A stretch of 64,000 nt of DNA from Sva-07 sp963716095. Lineage in GTDB: Bacteria; Actinomycetota; Acidimicrobiia; Acidimicrobiales; Ilumatobacteraceae. Both the position numbers and the translations under genes were made by a program. Below the pieces are notes generated by a model. The model saw only the letters and a list, made by a program, of their open reading frames with translations. It ran no database searches and was not told the DNA's origin. The stretch is taken from the NCBI GenBank assembly GCA_963716095.1, contig CAVQSV010000015.1, positions 180,759 to 244,758 of the forward strand. Reading direction: 5' to 3'. This document shows, piece after piece, positions 16,822 through 25,139 of this stretch (the stretch's first letter is position 1; each line of letters starts with the position of its first letter).

Positions 16822-17832
16822 GTGGCAGCGCCCATCACCGTCTTCGCCAACGCCGAACTCGACTTGCACACCACACCCGACTGGCACCCTGAACGTCCCG
16901 GCCGCCTCGGGGCGTCGCTGTCGGGCATCTCCGAGGCGGGACTTCTCGACGCGGTCGAGTTCCGCGAGCCCCGACTGGCGACGGTGTCCGAGCTGGAACG
17001 GGTGCACGCGCCGGCCTACGTCGCGCAGCTCCAACGGTTCTGTGAGCGCGGTGGCGGCGACCTCGACCCCGACACGTTTGCTGCTCCAGGCTCATGGGAC
17101 ACGGCCCTGCGTGCTGCTGGAGCCGTGCTCGATGCCGTCGATTCGCTCGAATCCGGCTCGTGCGACGTTGCGTTCGCCGCGGGCCGCCCTCCGGGTCATC
17201 ATGCCGTGCCCGACCGAGCCATGGGATTCTGCTTGGTCAACAACGTTGCGGTTGCCGCAGCGAAGCTCGCCGCCGACGGCCAACGGGTGGCGATCGTCGA
17301 CTGGGACGTCCACCATGGCAACGGCACCCAGGACATCTTCTACAACGATCCGAATGTGCTGTACGTGTCGACGCACGAGTACCCGCTCTACCCCGGCAGT
17401 GGTCGTGCGGACGAGACCGGTGGCCCGGATGCGCCGATGTCGAACCTCAATCTGCCCTTTCCTGCGGGTACCCGAGGCGACGTGTTCCGTCGTTCGGTCG
17501 ACGAGGTGATCGCCCCGGTGGTCGAGCGGTTCGCTCCGGATTGGTTGTTCATCTCGGCGGGCTTCGACGCCCACCGCAACGATCCGCTGGCGGGGCTCGA
17601 GTTGACGTCGTCGGACTACGCAGACCTGGCGATCCGGTTGCAGGCGCTGGCGCCCGCTCGCCGCACCGTGGTCGTCCTCGAGGGCGGCTACGACTTCGAG
17701 GCGCTGTCGCTGTCGACCGGATCGACGTTGTCGGCGCTGATCGGTGAGTCGTACCGTCCCGAAGAGGTCTCCACCGGTGAGGTCGGCCTTCCCACGGTGG
17801 TCGCTGCTCGCCAACGCTGGGACCTCGACTGA
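16822..17832 (+). CDS. Histone-deacetylase-family protein (AcuC/acetylpolyamine amidohydrolase type)
   Basis: This zinc-dependent lysine or polyamine deacetylase has 336 residues. Diagnostic segments are PGHHAVPDRAMGFCLVNNVA (active-site His pair), IVDWDVHHGNGTQDIFYND (zinc ligands Asp and His), YVSTHEYPLYPGSG and WLFISAGFDAHRNDPLAGL (third zinc ligand Asp). The C-terminal VVVLEGGYDFEAL contributes to the substrate tunnel. A GTG start is used. The gene diverges from the GNAT/acyl-CoA-ligase fusion. By analogy with Bacillus acuA/acuC, where an acetyltransferase and this type of deacetylase reversibly modify acetyl-CoA synthetase, it may reverse lysine acetylation. Confidence 0.9.
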   Translation: MAAPITVFANAELDLHTTPDWHPERPGRLGASLSGISEAGLLDAVEFREPRLATVSELERVHAPAYVAQLQRFCERGGGDLDPDTFAAPGSWDTALRAAGAVLDAVDSLESGSCDVAFAAGRPPGHHAVPDRAMGFCLVNNVAVAAAKLAADGQRVAIVDWDVHHGNGTQDIFYNDPNVLYVSTHEYPLYPGSGRADETGGPDAPMSNLNLPFPAGTRGDVFRRSVDEVIAPVVERFAPDWLFISAGFDAHRNDPLAGLELTSSDYADLAIRLQALAPARRTVVVLEGGYDFEALSLSTGSTLSALIGESYRPEEVSTGEVGLPTVVAARQRWDLD

Positions 17833-17842
17833 GCCAGCCACA

Positions 17843-19027
17843 TCACGGTGGGCTGCGGTCCGGGCGTCCCCGGTTGATGCCGAGGTCGCTGGCGACGGCG
17901 GGCACCACTCGGTCGCACACGCCGCCGCCTGTGCTGGGCGAAGGCCCCGCGACAGTGGCAGCGACGACGGCGCGACCGCCTTCGAGTACCCAGGCGCAGC
18001 TGACGGCGTCATCGACCGACCCGGTGTGGCCCCAGCCGTACTGATCGACGAGCAACCCCGGGAACCGCAACACCTCGAGGTCGCCAGGCGTGGTGTTGGC
18101 GAGCAGGGCGGCGATGTCGTCGGTGGACACGATGAACGTACCCGCACCACCGAGGCGTGAGAGTCGCTCGACGCCGAGGCGATAGCCGACATCGGTGGGG
18201 AGTTGGCCGTCGGTGGTGAGGTGCACGCCGAGGGCGCCGATCGGATCGAACAGGATCGACTGGGCGGCCTGATCGAGCGGGAGCCACGTGAGGTGGCCGA
18301 CCAGCAGCCCGAGCGCGCAGTAGTTGCCGTTCGAGTACGTCCAGCGGCCTCGGGTGTCGGTTGGCGGTCGATCGAGCAGTGACGGCAGGAACGAGATGCA
18401 CTCGATCCCCCCGTCGAACCAGGACGACCGGGCCACCGGCATGCCCGACGTGTGATCGAGCAGTTCGCGTACGGTGACGCCGGCCCAGTCGGGATGCGTG
18501 GGGATCCCCATGGCGGCCCAGGGCACGGGCGCGTCGACGTCGACCTCTCCCGACTCGGCGAGCCGGGCGATCATCAGCGCGGTGAGCAATTTGCTCACGC
18601 TGGCGACCACCATCGGTGAGTCCGAGGTCGCGTCGGTGCCGTCGATGGTGCTCCCCGACGCACGGCTGAGTACGGGGACACCGTCGCGCACGACGGTCAT
18701 CGTGACAGCGGGATTGGCGCTCGCGAGATCGTCGAATGCCAGGTTGGCGAAGCTCATCGTCGGATCCGGAAGCGGCTCGACCGGAGGGGGCGCGGTCGTG
18801 GTCGTGCTGCTGGTGGTCGTGCTGCTGCTGCTGGTCGTGGTGGTGGTGGTGGTGGTGGTCGTCGTCGTCGTCGTCGTGGGCGCGGCCGTCGTGGCCGGCA
18901 CCGTCGTGGTGGTGGTGGTGGAGGTGGTGGAGGGCGCGGTCGAAGCAGAGCTCGCGGTGGACTGGCCGCCGCAGGCGCTGGCGATCAGCAGCCCGGCGAC
19001 GACGAGTGCGATCGATGCCCTGGACAC
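17843..19027 (-). CDS. Secreted lipoprotein serine hydrolase (beta-lactamase/DD-peptidase family) with Thr-rich stalk
   Basis: The protein begins with a lipoprotein signal peptide (ALVVAGLLIASAC, lipobox Cys about residue 19). A ~60-residue Thr/Ser stalk follows, then Pro residues and a class C/beta-lactamase-fold catalytic domain. Catalytic motifs are visible: Ser-x-x-Lys in ASVSKLLTA, Tyr-x-Asn in WTYSNGNYC, and His-Thr-Gly in GWGHTGSVDD. It is thus anchored to the membrane and displayed on a flexible Thr-rich stalk. The substrate could be a peptidoglycan peptide, an ester or a beta-lactam. It ends 10 bases from the convergent deacetylase gene and diverges from an acyl-CoA dehydrogenase gene. 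Confidence 0.87.
   Translation of the reverse strand: MSRASIALVVAGLLIASACGGQSTASSASTAPSTTSTTTTTTVPATTAAPTTTTTTTTTTTTTTTSSSSTTTSSTTTTAPPPVEPLPDPTMSFANLAFDDLASANPAVTMTVVRDGVPVLSRASGSTIDGTDATSDSPMVVASVSKLLTALMIARLAESGEVDVDAPVPWAAMGIPTHPDWAGVTVRELLDHTSGMPVARSSWFDGGIECISFLPSLLDRPPTDTRGRWTYSNGNYCALGLLVGHLTWLPLDQAAQSILFDPIGALGVHLTTDGQLPTDVGYRLGVERLSRLGGAGTFIVSTDDIAALLANTTPGDLEVLRFPGLLVDQYGWGHTGSVDDAVSCAWVLEGGRAVVAATVAGPSPSTGGGVCDRVVPAVASDLGINRGRPDRSPP
18790..18935. repeat. Trinucleotide-type low complexity encoding the Thr-rich stalk
   Basis: On the plus strand the region is a run of GTG/GTC triplets, including about eight GTGGTG-type units around 18836-18860. It encodes the poly-Thr/Ser linker of the lipoprotein on the minus strand. 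Such tracts are prone to length change and give a spurious Val-rich frame on the other strand. Confidence 0.8.
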
Positions 19028-19081
19028 GTGGCCACGTTAGGCAGCAGGACTGCTCAGGCGCCGGCAGTAGCGTCGGTGGTG

Positions 19082-20221
19082 ATGAGCTGGGAACTGACTG
19101 ACGACCATGAACTCCTGCGGGCGACGGTTCGTGAGTTCGCCGAGACCCGGATCGCGCCGCATGCGGCCGAGTGGGATCGCGCCTGTCACTTCCCGGTCGA
19201 TGTCGTGCAGGAGATGGGCGCACTGGGCCTGTTCGGCATCGTGTTTCCCGAGCGGTGGGGTGGCGGGGGAGGAGACTTCGCCTCGTTGTGCGTCGCCATC
19301 GAAGAACTCGGCCGCGTCGACCAGTCGATGGGAATCACGCTGTCGGCCGGCGTCGGGCTCGGTGCCAACCCGATCTTCCGGTTCGGCAACGACGAGCAAC
19401 GCGACCAGTGGTTGCCCGATCTCGTAGCGGGCCGGACCCTCGGTGCGTTCGGACTCACCGAACCCGACGGGGGCTCCGATGCCGGCGCCACCCGCACCCG
19501 AGCGGTACTCGACGGTGGCGAATGGGTGCTCAACGGGTCGAAGGCGTTCATCACCAACTGCGGCACCGACATCACGTCGATCGTCACCGTCACCGCTCGA
19601 ACCGATGACGGGATCTCGGCGTTCATCGTGCCGGCTGGTACGCCGGGCATGATCATCGAGCCCGCATACGACAAGCTCGGCTGGCATGCCAGTGACACCC
19701 ACGGCATCACGTTCGTCGACTGTCGGATTCCCGCCGAGAATCTGGTGGGCAAGCCCGGCCAGGGATTCCGCAATTTCCTGTCGATCCTCGACGACGGCCG
19801 GATCGCGATCTCGGCGTTGGCGCTCGGTTCTGCTCGGGCGTGTCTCGAGGCGTCGGTCGACTATGCGAAGCAGCGGCACGCGTTCGGCGGCCCGATCGGG
19901 CGATTCCAGGGGCTGTCGTTCCAGCTGTCGGACCTGGCCGTGCAGGTCGAGAACGCGCACAACCTGACCTACAAGGCAGCCTGGCTGAAGGACCAGGGCC
20001 GCCCGATCGGACAGGCCGCCGCGATGGCGAAGCTCTACTCGACCGAAGCGGCGATGGATGCCGCCCGGGTGGCCACCCAGGTGTTCGGGGGGATGGGCTT
20101 CATGGAGGAGACACCGATCGTGCGGTTCTACCGCGACGCCAAGATTCTCGAGGTGGGCGAAGGCACCAGCGAGATCCAGCGCCTCGTCATCGCTCGGAAT
20201 CTCGGCCTCCCCGTCGAGTGA
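19082..20221 (+). CDS. Acyl-CoA dehydrogenase
   Basis: This flavoenzyme oxidises acyl-CoA at the alpha-beta position in fatty-acid or amino-acid degradation. The 379-residue protein has all landmarks: LRATVREFAETRIAPHAAEW, GAFGLTEPDGGSDAGATRT (FAD/substrate loop), GSKAFITNCGTD, QRHAFGGPIGRFQGLSFQL, QVFGGMGFMEETPIVRFYRD and the catalytic Glu in ILEVGEGTSEIQRLVIAR. The Glu position matches short/branched-chain enzymes. The ATG at 19082 is chosen because the ATG at 19028 would fall inside the divergent lipoprotein gene's start region. It is probably a single-gene unit. Confidence 0.94.
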   Translation: MSWELTDDHELLRATVREFAETRIAPHAAEWDRACHFPVDVVQEMGALGLFGIVFPERWGGGGGDFASLCVAIEELGRVDQSMGITLSAGVGLGANPIFRFGNDEQRDQWLPDLVAGRTLGAFGLTEPDGGSDAGATRTRAVLDGGEWVLNGSKAFITNCGTDITSIVTVTARTDDGISAFIVPAGTPGMIIEPAYDKLGWHASDTHGITFVDCRIPAENLVGKPGQGFRNFLSILDDGRIAISALALGSARACLEASVDYAKQRHAFGGPIGRFQGLSFQLSDLAVQVENAHNLTYKAAWLKDQGRPIGQAAAMAKLYSTEAAMDAARVATQVFGGMGFMEETPIVRFYRDAKILEVGEGTSEIQRLVIARNLGLPVE

Positions 20222-20264
20222 CGACCCGTCACCAGGGGTGATCGTGGCCGTCCCATCTGATGAA

Positions 20265-20575
20265 TCGGTCGCTGCTGGAGCAGCGACAACTGCCGGGTCA
20301 CGAGCATCGGTCCGGTGACGTTTGCTTCGAGCACCGAAGTGAAAACATGCGCATCGAAGTCGAACGGCCCACGGGAGCCCTCTGCGCTCTCGAAGATGCG
20401 CGCGTCGGTGCCGGCGGAGTTGATCAGGAGATCGAGCGCATCGGTTTCGGTTCGAAGTCGCGCAGCTGCGTCGACAATCGAGTCCTCGTCGCTCAGGTCG
20501 AGATGCACACACGAGACGAGTCCTGGCGGTGCGTCGTCGTTGCGGCTGTCAAGATCTTGCGGTGGCTGAGTCGCA
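20265..20575 (-). pseudogene. Remnant of a short-chain dehydrogenase/reductase
   Basis: A minus-strand stretch reads LVSCVHLDLSDEDSIVDAAA, then DALDLLINSAGTDARIFESA, then HVFTSVLEANVTGPMLVTRQ. It matches the middle of SDR proteins, including the Asn-Ser-Ala-Gly strand and the helix after it. The glycine-rich NAD-binding N-terminus is absent because a GNAT gene occupies that DNA on the other strand. The catalytic Ser-Tyr-Lys half is also missing; the frame degrades after RQLSLLQQRP near 20270. Unlike the frameshifted genes elsewhere, neither end can be recovered in another frame, so this looks like real decay or a recombination scar. Confidence 0.6.
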
Positions 20576-21083
20576 GAGATGGCAAGCGCCGGTGTTGATC
20601 GGTGAGCGCGTCACCCTCCGTCAACTCGACGAATGCGATGCCGACGCAGTGTGGGAGATGGTCCAGGACGCGGAGGGCAACGATCTGACGGCGACGACCG
20701 AGACGTTCACCCGCGAGCAGATCGACGAGTGGTGTCGGTCACGGCCCGACCAGGAGGAGCGGCTCGATCTCGCGATCGTCCGCAACGACACCGGCGACTT
20801 CGTGGGCGAGGTGGTCCTCAACGAGTTCGACCCCGAGACCGATGCATGCAGCTTTCGAATCTCGCTGCGCGGACCGGAGTGGTACGGCCGCGGGTTCGGC
20901 ACCGAGGCAACCCGGCTCATCGTCGCGCATGGACTCGACGCGATCGGGTTGTCGTCGATCTCGCTCGAAGTGCTCGCCCGCAACCCGCGGGCTCGTGCGG
21001 TCTACGACAAGCTCGGTTTCGCAACCGTGCGCGAGTTCGACGAGGACGGCGAGTCATGGATCGCGATGCGCATCGGTCGCTGA
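20562..21083 (+). CDS. GNAT-family N-acetyltransferase (RimJ/RimL type)
   Basis: This acetyl-CoA-dependent acetyltransferase has about 173 residues from the GTG at 20562. The fold is visible as VLIGERVTLRQLDECDADAV (strand 1), FVGEVVLNEFDPETDACSF, the acetyl-CoA-binding segment GPEWYGRGFGTEATRLIVAH (an R/Q-x-x-G-x-G/A-type loop), and the terminal ISLEVLARNPRARAVYDKLG followed by FATVREF. Relatives acetylate ribosomal-protein N-termini or small molecules; the substrate here is unknown. Its 5' end overlaps the SDR remnant on the other strand. An in-frame ATG at 20529 is a less likely start. Confidence 0.87.
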   Translation: MAESQRWQAPVLIGERVTLRQLDECDADAVWEMVQDAEGNDLTATTETFTREQIDEWCRSRPDQEERLDLAIVRNDTGDFVGEVVLNEFDPETDACSFRISLRGPEWYGRGFGTEATRLIVAHGLDAIGLSSISLEVLARNPRARAVYDKLGFATVREFDEDGESWIAMRIGR

Positions 21084-21552
21084 CCGATCGCGCCGCCCGG
21101 TCGGACCGGAGCATCTGGAGCAGCTCTGAACTGCGGTCAGCCTTCAGCACGGTGGGCGAACCAGCGATCGACATGTGATCGCCAGTCCGCATCGGCGAGC
21201 CCGGCGGACATCAGAACTTCGCGCCAATCGAGAACGGCAAGATCGAAGGCGGCGTCGACGTCGCACGTGCTGGAGACGATCACCGTTGCACCGTGGATTC
21301 ACTCGTTGTGCTCGGCCCGTGCGCCGGTCTGTTCGGCCTTGCCCGAGTGAGGCAACCACCGTGTCGACGGCCAGCACTGCACGGGCGAACTCGTGGACCC
21401 GGAGACCGAGGATGAGCAGCCGAGCGCTGCCCGGCCAAGCCCACCGTTGAACGCCGTCAGTTCAAGCCGCACCACGATGCTCCGGCCGTCCCATGACGCG
21501 GCATGTCCCGGCGTGCCGGGACAGTGCGTCCCGAACGTTGCCTGACGAGGCG
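21084..21552. other. Gene-poor stretch with coding-like fragments
   Basis: No intact gene was found in these 469 bases. On the minus strand two pieces look protein-like. One, around 21310-21440, reads LILGLRVHEFARAVLAVDTV and VASLGQG. The other ends at a TGA at 21137-21139 and reads VIVSSTCDVDAAFDLAVLDW, then REVLMSAGLADADWRSHVDR, then WFAHRAEG. They lie in different frames and lack starts. They could be remnants of one or two small genes, or pieces of a frameshifted gene. No promoter, tRNA or transposon end was recognised. Confidence 0.4.
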
Positions 21553-22320
21553 CTAGTGGGCAGACCAGAACGTGATGAGGGCGTCCGCGACGGGGTCGAT
21601 GTCGGCGACCATCCACCAGTGGCTGCGGCCATCGAGGCGAAGCACCTCGGCGCCGAGGCGGTCCGCGATCTCGTTCGACTGTGCACTGTTGATGTACGCG
21701 TCGTGTTCGGCGTCGACCACCAGGCCAGGCGGCAGCTCCATCGCTGCAAGGCGGTCGCCGAGCTGGCCGACCGCAGGTTGGGCGCCGGTTCGGTAGAGCC
21801 GCAGCACGCAGCGGCCCATCTCCTCGTCGAGGCCGGCGGCCAGTTGCGAGGCGATGTCGTCGGGCAGTCCGAGCCCGACGAACAGCTCGAGCTTGTCGTC
21901 GCTCGACGAGGTGGTCATCCCGGCGATGACCTGCTCGCCGATCTCGGGGGTCTGCCATGCCTGGGCCATGTCGTGCCAGACGTAGTCGGCGTGGAGCACC
22001 CCGGCGATGTCGCCCGTCCAGGTGCGGACCAGGTCGGGTCGGCGAGCGAGTGCACCGTAGACGTGGCCGGCTCCCCAGTCGTGGCCGAGCAGGTCGATCT
22101 CGGTTCCGGTTCCATGGATGGTCTCGAGTTCGCCGACGAGCCAGTCGGCGTAGGCGTCCATGGTGGGATCGAATCCGTCGGGTGCCGGTGCGCCGAATCC
22201 GGGTGGCGACAGTGCGATCACGTCGGTGTGGCCTCGCTCGGCCAGCGCAAGGGTGAGCGGGCCCCAGATCGCTTCGGTCTCCGGGTTTCCGTGGACGAGG
22301 ACGACGGTGCGCTTGCTCAT
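21553..22320 (-). CDS. Alpha/beta hydrolase (haloalkane dehalogenase/epoxide hydrolase-like)
   Basis: This 255-residue alpha/beta-fold hydrolase has the oxyanion-hole segment LVHGNPETEAIWGPL. Its nucleophile elbow is LLGHDWGAGHVYG, an Asp rather than a Ser, as in haloalkane dehalogenases and epoxide hydrolases. The C-terminal catalytic His lies in DGRSHWWMVADID. The second acid may be the Asp of VVDAEHDAYIN. The ATG at 22320 is used; the frame is open upstream but lacks family sequence. It diverges from the SCO6745-type gene with 59 bases between starts. Confidence 0.85.
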   Translation of the reverse strand: MSKRTVVLVHGNPETEAIWGPLTLALAERGHTDVIALSPPGFGAPAPDGFDPTMDAYADWLVGELETIHGTGTEIDLLGHDWGAGHVYGALARRPDLVRTWTGDIAGVLHADYVWHDMAQAWQTPEIGEQVIAGMTTSSSDDKLELFVGLGLPDDIASQLAAGLDEEMGRCVLRLYRTGAQPAVGQLGDRLAAMELPPGLVVDAEHDAYINSAQSNEIADRLGAEVLRLDGRSHWWMVADIDPVADALITFWSAH

Positions 22321-22379
22321 GGGTCCAGACCGTAGTGCGCCTCGAAGTGTGCCCTGGCGGCCGCCTACGGTGGCGGCCC

Positions 22380-23276
22380 ATGGAGCTCTCGACGACGTCC
22401 CGACTGGCCCGCCGCTTGGGTTCGGTCCTCGAACCGGTCGTCGGGCAGGTGTACTTCTCGCCCGAGTGTCATGCGAACTACGTGGCGCTCGGTTTCGACC
22501 CGAGTCCCGGCGACGCCAACGGTGTTGCACTCCCAGACGGGCCCGCCTACTTCGCCAGCCGCGGCAGCCTGCTCGGCCAGGTACCCGGCGAGGTGATCGC
22601 TGCGGCGTTCGGGGTGTTCAGCCCGGCCGTGGTCGTGCCGTCGGTGCAGTTGGCGTGGACCCGCACCGACGCGGCCACGATTCGTGCCGCCCGCGCCGAC
22701 GGCGCGGTCGGCCAGTTGCGGCGTCTCATCGGGGAGCGTCCCGACGGCGCCGAGCGGGCCGTCGTACTGCTGCAACGTGCTGCAGCCGTGCTCCCGATCA
22801 ACGGCCGTCACCTCGCAGCCGGCGTCGCTGCGCTCGAGGTTCCCGACGATCCGCTCGCGGCGGCGTGGCACGTCGGTGACTTCCTGCGCGAATATCGCGG
22901 CGACTGCCACAACGCTGCGTGGGTGGCTGCGGGTTTGTCGGCCACCGACATCGGCGTGCTCACCGAGCTGTCCTGGGGGATGCCCGTGCGCAGCTACAGC
23001 AGGACCAGGGGCTGGACCACCGAGGAGTTCGACCGGTCGGAACACCACCTGCGTGACCTCGGCCATCTCGACGGCCAGGGAACCGACACGCACCTGTCGC
23101 AGCAGGGTCGGCACGCTCGCGAGCAGATCGAGGTGGCCACCGACGAGCAGATGCGCCGTGCGTTGCGCGCGCTCGGCAGTGACATCGAGGAGTTGTTCGA
23201 CATCTTGGCGCCGTGGGGCGAGGCGATCCGCGCCGGCAAGGGCTATCTCGGATCCGGCCCACACGATCTCGGCTGA
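22380..23276 (+). CDS. SCO6745-family protein (actinobacterial, unknown function)
   Basis: The 298-residue protein matches a family typical of actinobacteria, related to Streptomyces SCO6745, with an internal helix-turn-helix-like region. Visible features are an N-terminal LEPVVGQVYFSPECHANYVALGF segment, an Ala-rich helical middle (YFASRGSLLGQVPGEVIAAA FGVFSP), and the conserved SWGMPVRSYSRTRGWTTEEF stretch followed by a helical C-terminus. No catalytic motif, signal peptide or membrane helix is seen. It starts with ATG at 22380 and stands alone on the plus strand. Assignment rests on pattern memory of the family; function is unknown. Confidence 0.65.
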   Translation: MELSTTSRLARRLGSVLEPVVGQVYFSPECHANYVALGFDPSPGDANGVALPDGPAYFASRGSLLGQVPGEVIAAAFGVFSPAVVVPSVQLAWTRTDAATIRAARADGAVGQLRRLIGERPDGAERAVVLLQRAAAVLPINGRHLAAGVAALEVPDDPLAAAWHVGDFLREYRGDCHNAAWVAAGLSATDIGVLTELSWGMPVRSYSRTRGWTTEEFDRSEHHLRDLGHLDGQGTDTHLSQQGRHAREQIEVATDEQMRRALRALGSDIEELFDILAPWGEAIRAGKGYLGSGPHDLG

Positions 23277-23425
23277 GCCCCGGTCCGCTGTTCGGATCGC
23301 GGATCCACGCAGCAGTCGTTCATGGAATCACATGCGTCCGTTTGGGCCTGCTGAGGCCCCATGCGGAACAATGGACTCAGAGGGGTGGGCTACCCGCCCG
23401 CCCGGTCCGTAACGAGGGAGTTGCG

Positions 23426-23782
23426 ATGACGAATCAGAATCCGGCCACGGTGGCCGACAGCCTCAGCCTTCACGGCGACATCTACGACGGCGAGTTCGAC
23501 ATGATCGTCGATCACTGGTCGAAGCTCGACGCCCGCATGCGCTCGTTCGACGCCGGCACGGTGTCGATGCAGTTGTTCGTGAAGGAGCGTGACACCAAGA
23601 GCCAACACGTCACGCTGGACGTGAAGATCGACGGGAAGAACCCGTTGGTGGCCACGTCATCGAGCGCCGACTTCGGTCATGCGCTGAACGAGGTTCGTGA
23701 CGAGATGATCCGTCAGATCACCGACATGAAGACCAAGAGCGAGCCGCGCCACGACAAGCACCCGCGCGACAGCCATCACTGA
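23426..23782 (+). CDS. Ribosome hibernation factor-like protein (S30AE/HPF, short form)
   Basis: The 118-residue product resembles the single-domain sigma-54-modulation/S30AE fold that binds the 30S decoding centre and stalls ribosomes in stationary phase. Supporting segments are DHWSKLDARMRSFDAGTVSM (helix 1 and strand), QLFVKERDTKSQHVTLDVKI, ATSSSADFGHALNEVRDEMI and a basic C-terminus (RQITDMKTKSEPRHDKHPRD). The C-terminal dimerisation domain of long HPF is absent. A clear GAGGGAG ribosome-binding site sits six bases before the ATG. The 149-base gap upstream suggests its own promoter. The similarity is moderate. Confidence 0.6.
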   Translation: MTNQNPATVADSLSLHGDIYDGEFDMIVDHWSKLDARMRSFDAGTVSMQLFVKERDTKSQHVTLDVKIDGKNPLVATSSSADFGHALNEVRDEMIRQITDMKTKSEPRHDKHPRDSHH

Positions 23783-23795
23783 CGCGCGTCGCTGC

Positions 23796-25085
23796 TCAGG
23801 CGCTGTCGGGATACCTGATGTCGACCTGGGGGCAGTGCTCGAGGAGGTCGACCATCTCGGCGCTGACCGTGTCGAGATCGATGTTCATCATGAACGTGTT
23901 GAGGGTGAGGTGTGCGAGTACCCAGCCCGGATCGGCGGCCCACGGTGGCAGGTATCTCGCGGGCCTCACGAGGCCCTGACTTCGGAGTTCGCCGAGCGCT
24001 GGGATCGAGAACAGGTCGAGTTTGCCCGAGAACAGCAATGCCAATGTGTCGGCGCGGCCGGCGGTGAACGCAGCCCTGATGAAGGTCGCCACTGAGAGAT
24101 AGCCCGACAGGTAGGAGCAGTCCTTGGTGAACGGTGCGCCACCGGTCATCGGCGCACCCCGGAAGATGCGTCGGGTCGACTCGAACGCCTGCTCGGGAGT
24201 CGGCGTGTGATCGAGGAACCAGCGGTACAGCTCGATGAAGTCCGCGCCGTCGACCACGAGTTGGACCGCGATGATCCGGTCGGCGAGTCGTCGCAGCCGG
24301 TCGAGGCCGAGCGTGCCCGAGACGTATTCGGAGTAGACGGCCAGGCCCTCCTGGGTCCGGGTCGTACCGGGATGACCAACGGCGAGGATGGGGATGTCGG
24401 TTTGCGCCCGTCCGTTGAGTCCGGTTCCCACGTGAATGAATGCTTCGTGGTTCAGGAGCTGCGCGGCGTCTTTCGTGGTGAACTTCGCGTCGCGTCGAAT
24501 CCGGATCTTGGTGGTCGTCGCAGTGGCGTTGGCGGAGAGCTCGTCGACGAGCAGCACCTCAGGTGCGTCGTCGCCGAAGTGTTCGGCGACCTCGGCGTCG
24601 ATGAACGACGCCACCTGCTCACCGGTGCGTGTCCGGATCACCGGGGGGACGAGGTCGACCTCGTGGAGCTCGACGAGCGCGTCGTGAACCCGCCGTGCGA
24701 GTTCGAGCGGTGTTGCCGGGTCGTACCGAAGTGGCTGGTCGGGTACGCCATAGAGCGCACGGCTGTGTTCGAAGAATGCGGGAGTCTCGCGGGAGGCGAG
24801 CATGCGCACGGTGTGCTCGATCGCGTCGGCCTCGCGGCCGAGCCAGTCGTCGACGACGTCGCCGGGGTGCAGGAAGGCCCGTGCGGCCGTCACCGCATCC
24901 AACACCGGCGCCGTGTCGACCGGTGCATAGGTCGGCTTCGGAAGGCGTTGGGCGCCCCCGGCCAGGAACTCGTCGCGCAGCTCGCCGGGCCATGCGAGCG
25001 CCGACAACACGCGCATCGGTTTGGCGACATCGTGGAGGATCTGGGCTGCCTGGCGGTACCGATCGGCCGCCGACTCGTTGGTCAT
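23796..25085 (-). CDS. DUF1704 (flavohemoglobin expression-modulating QEGLA-motif / MATCAP-like) metallopeptidase family
   Basis: The 429-residue protein carries the family's hallmarks: a gluzincin-like LLNHEAFIHVGTGLN (His-Glu-x-x-x-His) and, ~30 residues later, TQEGLAVYSEY containing the QEGLA motif with the third metal-ligand Glu. The N-terminal region (QILHDVAKPMRVLSALAWPG) and the C-terminal CSYLSGYLSVATFIRAAF also match. In animals the related MATCAP proteins remove the C-terminal tyrosine of tubulin; the bacterial substrate is unknown. There is no signal peptide, so it acts in the cytosol. It is convergent with the HPF-like gene. Confidence 0.85.
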   Translation of the reverse strand: MTNESAADRYRQAAQILHDVAKPMRVLSALAWPGELRDEFLAGGAQRLPKPTYAPVDTAPVLDAVTAARAFLHPGDVVDDWLGREADAIEHTVRMLASRETPAFFEHSRALYGVPDQPLRYDPATPLELARRVHDALVELHEVDLVPPVIRTRTGEQVASFIDAEVAEHFGDDAPEVLLVDELSANATATTTKIRIRRDAKFTTKDAAQLLNHEAFIHVGTGLNGRAQTDIPILAVGHPGTTRTQEGLAVYSEYVSGTLGLDRLRRLADRIIAVQLVVDGADFIELYRWFLDHTPTPEQAFESTRRIFRGAPMTGGAPFTKDCSYLSGYLSVATFIRAAFTAGRADTLALLFSGKLDLFSIPALGELRSQGLVRPARYLPPWAADPGWVLAHLTLNTFMMNIDLDTVSAEMVDLLEHCPQVDIRYPDSA

Positions 25086-25139
25086 CAGCGAACTGTTGCA
25101 GGAAACGGTGCCGGCGGGGCGGCATGGTCGACATCCTGA

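Noticed and set aside
18474..19040. Plus-strand frame rich in Val and Trp opposite the lipoprotein gene
   Set aside because: It is the complement of the Thr-codon stalk of the minus-strand lipoprotein and has no start context or family resemblance.
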